From: Linnemannia hyalina
Taxonomy: Eukaryota; Mortierellomycota; Mortierellomycetes; Mortierellales; Mortierellaceae
Reading direction: 5' to 3'
Assembly: GCA_019671135.1 (NCBI GenBank)
Contig: JAHRHY010000032.1
Span: 1 to 64,000, forward strand
Length of the DNA: 64,000 bases
Part shown: positions 1-7,481 of the stretch, one piece after another
How the letters are laid out: the number at the start of each line of letters is the position of its first letter
Position numbering within the stretch: position 1 is the stretch's first letter
The notes under the pieces: model-generated
Database searches by the model: none
Seen by the model: only the letters and a program-made list of their open reading frames with translations
Told to the model about the DNA's origin: nothing
Translations under genes and position numbers: made by a program

Positions 1-247
1 CTAAAAAAAAAAACCCTAAAAAACCCTAAAAAACCCTAAAAAACCCTAAAAAACCCTAAAAACCCTAAAAAACCCTAAAAAACCCTAAAAAACCCTAAAA
101 AACCCTAAAAAACCCTAAAAAACCCTAAAAAACCCTAAAAAACCCTAAAAAACCCTAAAAAACCCTAAAAAACCCTAAAAAACCCTAAAAAACCCTAAAA
201 AACCCTAAAAAACCCTAAAAAACCCTAAAAAAACCCTAAAAAACCCT
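1..247. repeat. Telomeric repeat tract at the chromosome end
   Basis: Uninterrupted array of a 10-nt unit, CCCTAAAAAA on this strand (TTTTTTAGGG on the G-rich strand), about 24 units with small changes in A-run length. The C-rich strand reads 5' to 3' from base 1, as expected for a left chromosome end whose G-rich 3' overhang points left. The last units become irregular and merge into the telomere-like start of the Penelope-like element. The unit is longer than the common TTAGGG. Confidence 0.93.
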
Positions 248-550
248 AAAAAACCCTTAAGAAACCCTAAATAACCCTAAAAAAAAATCCCTAAAATCCC
301 TAAACCCTTAATTGAAGGGTATCCTTCAATGTAATCCCCTAAATAAACACGTTTATCGTACTCCCCGGGTCCTAAAGTAGACCCTACATACCTCACAAAC
401 AACTTTTAAACACTTTTTGCTGGAAAAAGAATTATTTCCTTTTTTGGGAAACAATACCGGTTCTCTAGGCTTTCCCTAGACTCGGAACGGCTCGTATCTA
501 AACAGGTTTTAGTCGGCTCGGCCCGGATGTAAAACTGCAAAGTTGTTTTG

Positions 551-583
551 AAAGTCGAAACTTTAATTTAAAGTTTCGACTTT
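551..583. repeat. 33-nt near-perfect palindrome in the pseudo-LTR
   Basis: Arms of 16 bp (551-566 and 568-583, AAAGTCGAAACTTTAA and its complement) around one central T. The same palindrome is intact at 4561-4593 and 5313-5345, including the diverged third copy. It could be an RNA hairpin or a protein-binding palindrome; the sequence alone cannot separate these. Confidence 0.8.
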
Positions 584-899
584 ACCCCCTATGATAGTTT
601 CACCCATGACCATCCTTTTAAGTTTGTCGACTTTCAGACAGACTTGGAGTCATCCGGAAACAACTTGAACCACATCTTTTTGTTGAAAGACAAGGTCCCC
701 TTCGTTCTACTTCCCGTTAAAAAGACGTCAACAGAACTTAAGTCAACTGACACCGGGATAGAAAGTATGGCACATGTACTCAAACTCGAAAGATAATTGG
801 TTCATATCATAATAATCAAGATATGTCTATCCGTAAACAAATACTGCGGATTAGAAATAGTTCACCCTTCTCAATGAGAGAAAGAGAATGGTGAAAAAG

Positions 900-906
900 T
901 ATATAA
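900..906 (+). promoter_or_regulatory. TATA box of the Penelope-like element
   Basis: TATATAA lies 137 bp before the ATG at 1043. The same box is at 4910-4916 and 5662-5668. It overlaps the first stem of the hammerhead ribozyme. A transcript starting 25-30 nt downstream would therefore lack the 5' strand of the ribozyme, and only RNA reading in from upstream would carry all of it. Confidence 0.5.
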
Positions 907-961
907 GAAGACAAGGCTGAAGAGAAAAAATCGAAACAAGCACTTGTCCCAACGTCTTCTT
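905..961 (+). ncRNA. Type I hammerhead ribozyme (copy 1)
   Basis: All conserved core pieces are present in order: CTGAAGA (917-923), a short stem II (924-932, G-C and A-T pairs with an A loop), GAAA (933-936), a 3-4 bp stem III (937-946, CAAG with CTTG), then TC with predicted cleavage after C948. Stem I is formed by 905-912 with 954-961 (8 bp, AAGAAGAC with GTCTTCTT) plus 915-916 with 949-950, separated by a small internal loop. Hammerheads in the pseudo-LTRs of Penelope-like elements are known (established knowledge). Confidence 0.8.
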
Positions 962-1042
962 TCTTTTACACACTCTCAGTCCCTTAAACACCTTTTTCAC
1001 ACCCCTCCTATTATAAAAAAACCCTACTTCATTCTCACCACT

Positions 1043-4000
1043 ATGTCGAACATGAATATCCAAGGATCATCCGGTCGCCCCCAAGGTGGTCAAGACATCG
1101 CCTCCCTTTTGGCTCGCTCCGCCGAGACCAACCGAATGCGAGATGCCGCCATCATTGCTGCCAGTGCCGCCCAAGCCCTTGCCCAAGCCCAAGACCCTGA
1201 TGACTCCGAGATGGGAGTGGATCGCCCCCCGGCTGGATCCACCACCCTCGATGACCTTATTATACGTTTGGGTTTAGCAACCCAGACGGAAGGTTCCTCT
1301 CTCCACCCTGGCAGTTATCTTCCCTCTTTTAAGAAGGGAGCTCTATCTGAAAAGGTGGCCGCTGACATTCTACACAAGTTTGTCAATAGAGCGGCCGTTT
1401 TGATGGATAAAGTCAAAGCGGCAGAGAAAGTTCTGCGAGAACTGAATGTACACACAACTGCTGACTATTGGGGTAAACCCTTTGTGAACAACAATCGTGT
1501 TACATTGTCCAAGGAAGCACAAGCTTCTCTTAATGCTGAGTACAATCTACTCCTTGTCAATGTAATTCGCAATGACAAGGTTAGTGTGATTGCCAAGGCT
1601 CAAGAGGAACTTGATCAAACCCTTCCGAAAAACCTATCTGATGCATTACAGGCATCATTGGTCTCTATTGAGACTAATGACCGTCTTACAATGCAAGGTA
1701 AGGACTATACTCGCACCCTTCTTAAGGCGGCTGCACAAGAGTTTGTCACTCAAGTACAGGCGCTGAGGGTTACCGCAGAACTTGAGGCAGTTAACAATGG
1801 ATTAAAGGTACTCCATCAAATTGTCTATGACTGGTTTGCCCCGAGATTACATGCTATTCTCATTTCATCTAACCAATATCTTACTTCACCACGCTTAGAA
1901 AATCAAGCTGAACAAGACTTCCGCAAAGCGCGGAAAAGGCAAATCACCCCCTCACAAGCGCAAGAACGAACTTTCCAAGTTCAAGGGCCCAAAAGGCCCC
2001 GCGCCCAAGAAGGGGAAGAACAACAAGAAGAACGGACCCAAACCCAAAGGACCCAAGAACCATCCCAAAGGGAAACATCCGTCCGCGAAGGCAGGCAACC
2101 AAAGAAGCCAAAATGGCGCGCGCCGAAACGCAGCCAGAAAGAAGTAATTCATCGCGATGTCCAAAGTTTTGATGGAGTAAACAACATTTCTTCCATCACT
2201 ACTATTCCACATGATATTCTTATTGTTCTAAATAAAGGAGTCAACTTCAACATCCATAAACAGCCCAGGTATGATCTGTTAACTAAAGAGGTGTTGAAAT
2301 TGAAAAAACAAATGTTTAAACAGCTTAAAAAAGCCGATAAATATATCACAAACATTCACTTCAATGCGAACAAACCACAATTAATATCTGACTTAATTAC
2401 ATTGAGATCTTCAAACCCGCATAAGAAACTCCTTCCAAAAATCAACAAGACCATCAAGTTTATGACAGACAATAAACTTATCATTGGCCCTGCTGATAAA
2501 AACTTGGGGCTGACTATTATGGATAGCAGCTGGTATCAGAACCAGTTGTTTAATCTTCTTAATAATCGTAATCTTTATGAAAGAGACCCCTATATTGATG
2601 TCTATGTCTCCCTTAGGCATCTTAAACAATTCGCCGCACGTCTTGATCAAGAAGAACACAGAACTTTTGTTCGTGAAACTGCGGAAATAATGGAGGACCT
2701 ATATAGAAAAAATAGTAACTATTTTACAATACCAGTTATGTATCTTCTTCCAAAGATTCATAAGTCGCCTATTAGCGTCCGCCCTATAGTGCCCTCCTAT
2801 CCCTGGTTTACACATACGATCAGTGAGTTTGTCGATGAACAACTTCGCGATTACTTGGTGGTATTCCGCCAAGAACTACCCGATACACCCACATTGATTC
2901 GTAAACTAGAACAATTCCATTTCAATCCAAGCTATGATTATTATGTCGCCACATATGATGTCATAAACATGTATGGAAGTATAAATGTAAATAATGCTAT
3001 AGAAACTATCATTAATTACTTTGATAATGATCCAAGAGAAAACCACATCAGAGATATGATGAATCTTGCGTATTGGGTTAATAAAAACTGTATTTTATCC
3101 GATGGTAAAAAACTATACAGACAAGTTACAGGACTCGCAATGGGGACGCCTATGGCGCCAACTTTTGCTCGCCTGTATGCATGCTGCGTAGAGAAAGGCT
3201 ACATATTTAAAAATATACCCATTGACCAAGTTTACTTGGACATTGATGAGGATACTTTTACACAACTTGACTTTCTTGGCAAACAAAAATTCGACTTGCA
3301 AATACTTAGATACATTGATGATGGGCTTGCCCTATTCGGTGTTCCTAGATACCAAGGAAATGTAGTTTACATGACCGAGGTAGCATCAGATCTTAAAGGC
3401 TACTTTAATGAAGCACTTTATAAGATCTATGAAGAAGCAAACGACTTGAACATTACTATAGACCATGGACTCCATGGCCGCCAAGTAGCAATGCTTGACT
3501 TAAATATTACTATTGTTACTGAGAACTCAATTCAACGTATTGACATTAGTCCTCATGACAAACCCATGAATAAACACCTATACACTAGTCCAGATACTTA
3601 TTTCCCTAATAAATATATTTTCAACTGGATTAATGGTGAAAACCAGCGTTTAATCCGGAACTCCGGCTATGCTAGTTATCACAAAGTTGCAAGACAGAAC
3701 TTTATTAAGTTCCTCATACACCGCAACTATCCTGAACCCGTCATTCAAGAACAACTCGGAATGCACAGTTACGAAGAACGACATCAGTTGTTGTATGGTC
3801 GTACTGCTCAGAGCCAGGCTCCCGCCGATTATAATCCACCATCAGATAAAGATGAGGATGATGATATTGAAAAGAGATTCTTTTTAAAGAATATTCCTGG
3901 TAGACACAAAGTTGAACGCTTTGGTCGTAACGTAGTTCAGGCTATCCTAAAATCCAATCCCACTAAATTTAAAGATGTTAGTGCAAACTGGATAATCTAT

Positions 4001-4081
4001 AGAGGTTCAAACATCCGCGATGAGTTGAACAAGTATAATAGAAAGATCTTAGGTCAACGCCAAATCTCGGCGAGGCTCTAA
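1043..4081 (+). CDS. Penelope-like reverse transcriptase, endonuclease-deficient
   Basis: A 1012-codon intact frame. I chose the ATG at 1043; the frame is open further upstream, but only from a TTG at 944 inside the ribozyme. Residues 1 to about 350 form a fungus-specific-looking extension ending in a basic, Lys/Arg/Pro-rich stretch. The reverse transcriptase follows, with the PLE hallmark LPKIHK near residue 569, the first catalytic Asp in a YDVINMY motif near 638, GLAMGTPMAPTFA near 697 and RYIDDG near 755. After the thumb the protein ends in SARL without a GIY-YIG endonuclease. This fits the telomere-associated Athena/Coprina group, which is thought to prime from exposed telomeric 3' ends. 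The protein may help extend this chromosome end. Confidence 0.9.
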   Translation: MSNMNIQGSSGRPQGGQDIASLLARSAETNRMRDAAIIAASAAQALAQAQDPDDSEMGVDRPPAGSTTLDDLIIRLGLATQTEGSSLHPGSYLPSFKKGALSEKVAADILHKFVNRAAVLMDKVKAAEKVLRELNVHTTADYWGKPFVNNNRVTLSKEAQASLNAEYNLLLVNVIRNDKVSVIAKAQEELDQTLPKNLSDALQASLVSIETNDRLTMQGKDYTRTLLKAAAQEFVTQVQALRVTAELEAVNNGLKVLHQIVYDWFAPRLHAILISSNQYLTSPRLENQAEQDFRKARKRQITPSQAQERTFQVQGPKRPRAQEGEEQQEERTQTQRTQEPSQRETSVREGRQPKKPKWRAPKRSQKEVIHRDVQSFDGVNNISSITTIPHDILIVLNKGVNFNIHKQPRYDLLTKEVLKLKKQMFKQLKKADKYITNIHFNANKPQLISDLITLRSSNPHKKLLPKINKTIKFMTDNKLIIGPADKNLGLTIMDSSWYQNQLFNLLNNRNLYERDPYIDVYVSLRHLKQFAARLDQEEHRTFVRETAEIMEDLYRKNSNYFTIPVMYLLPKIHKSPISVRPIVPSYPWFTHTISEFVDEQLRDYLVVFRQELPDTPTLIRKLEQFHFNPSYDYYVATYDVINMYGSINVNNAIETIINYFDNDPRENHIRDMMNLAYWVNKNCILSDGKKLYRQVTGLAMGTPMAPTFARLYACCVEKGYIFKNIPIDQVYLDIDEDTFTQLDFLGKQKFDLQILRYIDDGLALFGVPRYQGNVVYMTEVASDLKGYFNEALYKIYEEANDLNITIDHGLHGRQVAMLDLNITIVTENSIQRIDISPHDKPMNKHLYTSPDTYFPNKYIFNWINGENQRLIRNSGYASYHKVARQNFIKFLIHRNYPEPVIQEQLGMHSYEERHQLLYGRTAQSQAPADYNPPSDKDEDDDIEKRFFLKNIPGRHKVERFGRNVVQAILKSNPTKFKDVSANWIIYRGSNIRDELNKYNRKILGQRQISARL

Positions 4082-4257
4082 GGATGACATACAATGAGTA
4101 TTAATCGTCTATCTAGACGTTATACCCAGAACCCCATATCTTACACTTGGTTTTAATTGAATATATATTTTATGGGATTTAATAGAGTTAGGTAATCTTA
4201 GGTTTTTTGAGGGAGTCTTAGCGGTAAGGGCTAGACTTGATCCTCTTTGACCCCGAT
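4082..4257 (+). other. 3' UTR of the Penelope-like element
   Basis: The 176 bp between the stop codon and the second pseudo-LTR. It holds a small hairpin at 4108-4121 (CGTCTA with TAGACG) and no open frame of note. This may be the RNA part recognised by the reverse transcriptase; that role is inference. Confidence 0.55.
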
Positions 4258-5036
4258 AAAAAACCCTTAAGAAACCCTAAATAACCCTAAAAAAAAATCC
4301 CTAAAATCCCTAAACCCTTAATTGAAGGGTATCCTTCAATGTAATCCCCTAAATAAACACGTTTATCGTACTCCCCGGGTCCTAAAGTAGACCCTACATA
4401 CCTCACAAACAACTTTTAAACACTTTTTGCTGGAAAAAGAATTATTTCCTTTTTTGGGAAACAATACCGGTTCTCTAGGCTTTCCCTAGACTCGGAACGG
4501 CTCGTATCTAAACAGGTTTTAGTCGGCTCGGCCCGGATGTAAAACTGCAAAGTTGTTTTGAAAGTCGAAACTTTAATTTAAAGTTTCGACTTTACCCCCT
4601 ATGATAGTTTCACCCATGACCATCCTTTTAAGTTTGTCGACTTTCAGACAGACTTGGAGTCATCCGGAAACAACTTGAACCACATCTTTTTGTTGAAAGA
4701 CAAGGTCCCCTTCGTTCTACTTCCCGTTAAAAAGACGTCAACAGAACTTAAGTCAACTGACACCGGGATAGAAAGTATGGCACATGTACTCAAACTCGAA
4801 AGATAATTGGTTCATATCATAATAATCAAGATATGTCTATCCGTAAACAAATACTGCGGATTAGAAATAGTTCACCCTTCTCAATGAGAGAAAGAGAATG
4901 GTGAAAAAGTATATAAGAAGACAAGGCTGAAGAGAAAAAATCGAAACAAGCACTTGTCCCAACGTCTTCTTTCTTTTACACACTCTCAGTCCCTTAAACA
5001 CCTTTTTCACACCCCTCCTATTATAAAAAAACCCTA
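4258..5036 (+). repeat. Right pseudo-LTR of the Penelope-like element
   Basis: Same 779 bp as 248-1026, including palindrome (4561-4593), TATA box (4910-4916) and ribozyme (4915-4971). It ends exactly where its own AAAAAAACCCTA merges into telomere repeats, so the junction is seamless and lies at telomere-like microhomology. Confidence 0.88.
4915..4971 (+). ncRNA. Type I hammerhead ribozyme (copy 2)
   Basis: Base-for-base the same as copy 1 at an offset of 4010; predicted cleavage after C4958. It lies in the right pseudo-LTR. Cleavage here and at copy 1 would release an RNA of one element length. Confidence 0.8.
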
Positions 5037-5140
5037 AAAAACCCTAAAAAAACCCTAAAAAACCCTAAAAAACCCTAAAAAAACCCTAAAAAACCCTAAA
5101 AAACCCTAAAAAACCCTAAAAAACCCTAAAAAACCCTAAA
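5037..5140. repeat. Internal telomeric repeat tract
   Basis: About ten units of the 10-nt repeat in the same orientation as the terminal array, between the right pseudo-LTR and an older truncated Penelope-like copy. It marks a former chromosome end that later received the outer element. Confidence 0.9.
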
Positions 5141-5666
5141 AGACCCTACATACCTCACAAACAACTTTTAAACACTTTTTGCTGGAAAAAGAATTATTTC
5201 CTTTTTTGGGAAACAATACCGGTTCTCTAGGCTTTCCCTAGACTCGGAACGGCTCGGATCTAAACAGGTTTTAGTCGGCTCGGCCCGGATGTAAAACTGC
5301 AAAGTTGTTTTGAAAGTCGAAACTTTAATTTAAAGTTTCGACTTTACCCCCTATGATAGTTTCACCCATGACCATCCTTTTAAGTTTGTCGACTTTCAGA
5401 CAGACTTGAAGTCATCCGGAAACAACTTGAACCACATCTTTTTGTTGAAAGACAAGGTCCCCTTCGTTCTACTTCCCGTTAAAAAGACGTCAACAGAACT
5501 TAAGTCAACTGACACCGGGATAGAAAGTATGGCACATGTACTCAAACTCGAAAGATAATTGGTTCATATCATAATAATCAAGATATGTCTATCCGTAAAC
5601 AAATACTGCGGATTAGAAATAGTTCACCCTTCTCAATGAGAGAAAGAGAATGGTGAAAAAGTATAT

Positions 5667-5723
5667 AAGAAGACAAGGCTGAAGAGAAAAAATCGAAACA
5701 AGCACTTGTCCCAACGTCTTCTT
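5667..5723 (+). ncRNA. Type I hammerhead ribozyme (copy 3)
   Basis: The core and all stems are unchanged from copies 1 and 2 although flanking bases of this older copy have diverged. Predicted cleavage follows C5710. Confidence 0.78.
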
Positions 5724-5804
5724 TCTTTTACACACTCTCAGACCCTTAAACACCTTTTTCACACACCTCCTATTATAAAAAAACCCTACTTCATTCTCAC
5801 CACT

Positions 5805-6094
5805 ATGTCGAACATGAATATCCAAGGATCATCCGGTCGCCCCCAAGGTGGTCAAGACATCGCCTCCCTTTTGGCTCGCTCCGCCGAGACCAACCGAATG
5901 CGAGATGCCGCCATCATTGCTGCCAGTGCCGCCCAAGCCCTTGCCCAAGCCCAAGACCCTGATGACTCCGAGATGGGAGTGGATCGCCCCCCGGCTGGAT
6001 CCACCACCCTCGATGACCTTATTATACGTTTGGGTTTAGCAACCCAGACGGAAGGTTCCTCTCTCCACCCTGGCAGTTATCTTCCCTCTTTTAA
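5805..6094 (+). pseudogene. Reverse-transcriptase N-terminal fragment of Penelope-like copy 3
   Basis: ATG at 5805 equals the ATG at 1043. The first 96 or so codons match the intact copy, then the frame runs into the left terminal repeat of E2. No catalytic region remains; the rest of the gene is not found elsewhere in the window. Confidence 0.85.
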
Positions 6095-6589
6095 GCGGCC
6101 CCTTCATGTGCAGAGGATATAAAAAGGCATATAAAAAATATCCAAAGCCCAAGGAACGGAGTGTTTACTTCCATAACTGACATATCTCTTCATAGTGGGC
6201 AACAGAACACAGAATAAAATAGCAATAGACAGCACAAGAATTTTTAAAATGTAATCTCTCCCCTGTATTTCGCCCCAAAGATACAGTTGAGAGTACAAGT
6301 GCTTTAGATGATGACATACAAGAACTACTCTGGCGAATCTTGCAGTGAGGGTTACAGGTTAATAGTAGATGGACATATTCAAGAGTGTGGTGTGCGAAAA
6401 ATAAGAAGACTTTGTTGTTTGGAGAATAGGTTGGTGTTTAGTAGGATAGTTAAACAAAAAATGTTACAATGGTTGTCTTATATGCTTGGTATCATATATA
6501 CATTCTCATCCCATAGTCGCTATGGATATTGTCGAGATCTACAGAGATGTAACAAACACCATATGATAACTTGGACCTGAAAGGCCTCC
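6095..6589. repeat. E2 left terminal direct repeat (495 bp)
   Basis: Starts GCGGCCCCTTCA and ends TGAAAGGCCTCC. The two ends are imperfect inverted repeats (about 13 of 20 positions). E2-type variants include the CCCATAGTCGC segment near the right end. No convincing gene. Confidence 0.85.
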
Positions 6590-6863
6590 TAGGTGAATGT
6601 TTTAAAAAAATATGGGTAATGCAATAATGGTGAGGGTGCATGCATTGTGGAACGTCTCAGATGAAGTTATCGTGGTTTTTATAATGTTTGATGTAACATA
6701 CTTTGTAGGAAGTTACGATTGTTATAATATTTGTTGATATGCGGCCTCCTATACAGATCGTTGGTAAACATGCCAATGGTGAAAAAATAAATGTCATAAA
6801 GAGTGCATGCATTGTAGAACATATTAGATATAGTTATTGTAATTTTCGTAATGTTAAATATAA
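6590..6863. other. E2 left internal non-coding segment
   Basis: AT-rich DNA with no gene, also present at 24908-25138 plus 26753-26787 in E6. It holds two related motifs around GTGCATGCATTGT and the scar at 6741-6752. It continues at 12359 after the E1 insertion. Confidence 0.7.
6741..6752. other. Excision-like scar of an E-family element
   Basis: GCGGCCTCC followed by TAT replaces a single TAT present in the E6 copy (around 25052). This is the first bases of an E element joined to its last bases, with the TAT target duplication on both sides (6738-6740 and 6750-6752). Confidence 0.72.
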
Positions 6864-7358
6864 GCGGCCCCTTCATGTGCAGAGGATATAAAAAGGCATA
6901 TAAAAAATATCCAAAGTCCAAGGAACGGAGTGTTGACTTCCATAACTGGCATATCTCTTCATAGTGGGCAACAGAACACAGAATAAAATAGCAATAGACA
7001 GCACAAGAATTTTTAAAATGTAATCTCTCCCCTGTATTTCACGACAAAGATACAGTTGAGAATACAAGTGCTTTAGATGATCACATACAAGAACTACTCT
7101 GTCGAATCTTGCAGTGAGGGTTACAGTTTAATAGTAGATGGACATATTCAAGAGTTTGGTGTGCGAAAAATAAGAAGACTTTGTTGTTTGGAGAATGTAG
7201 TTGTGTTTAGTAGGATAATCGCGCAAGGAATGTTACAGTGGTTGTTTTAAATGGTTGATATCATACATACACTCTCCTCTAATGGACGCGGTGGATATCG
7301 TCAAGATCTGCAGAGATGTAACAAACACCATATGATAATTTGGACTTGAAAGGCCTCC
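6864..7358. repeat. E1 left terminal direct repeat (495 bp)
   Basis: Matches the E1 right repeat (11861-12355) at all variant sites checked, including the E1/E4-type segment with GAGAATGTAGTTGTG and AATCGCGCAAGG. Ends are GCGG...CCTCC. Confidence 0.87.
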
Positions 7359-7481
7359 TAGGTGGAAGTGTCGAAGACATGTTACATTTTTAAAAAGTTC
7401 ATGCTATATATACAACCACAAATGCCAACTGTTGACAATTGGATAGTTTTTAAAATATCTACTCTTCATCTGTCTCAACAA

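Larger units (their letters stand above)
248..1026 (+). repeat. Left pseudo-LTR of the Penelope-like element
   Basis: About 779 bp, repeated at 4258-5036 with a constant offset of 4010 bases. It begins with degenerate telomere-like text (AAACCCTTAAGAAACCCTAA). It contains a long palindrome, a TATA box and a hammerhead ribozyme, and it ends in AAAAAAACCCTA just before the reverse-transcriptase start codon. The copies part at 1027/5037, where the body continues in one and telomere repeats begin in the other. Confidence 0.88.
248..5036 (+). mobile_element. Endonuclease-deficient Penelope-like retroelement, complete with two pseudo-LTRs
   Basis: One insertion built as pseudo-LTR (248-1026), body with the reverse transcriptase, and a second pseudo-LTR (4258-5036). 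The two terminal copies match at every base I compared. The 5' end faces the telomere and the 3' end faces the centromere. This is the orientation expected if minus-strand cDNA is primed from the G-rich telomeric overhang, as proposed for Athena and Coprina elements (established knowledge). Telomere repeats abut it on both sides. No GIY-YIG nuclease is encoded. Confidence 0.88.
5141..6094 (+). mobile_element. Older Penelope-like copy, truncated at both sides
   Basis: Matches copy 1 from position 379 onward (offset 4762) with scattered substitutions. Its left edge, AGACCCTACATA, sits at a telomere-like motif and is fused to telomere repeats, as if a broken end had been healed there. Its right edge is the insertion point of element E2. 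It keeps palindrome, TATA box and ribozyme. Confidence 0.85.

Noticed and set aside
944..1042. Upstream extension of the Penelope-like reverse transcriptase to 944
   Set aside because: The extension starts with TTG and lies in the hammerhead ribozyme; the first ATG of the frame is at 1043.
6308..6580. 90-codon and 64-codon frames inside the 495-bp terminal repeats
   Set aside because: Short, not kept in all repeat types, and no recognisable motif; more likely chance frames in non-coding ends.
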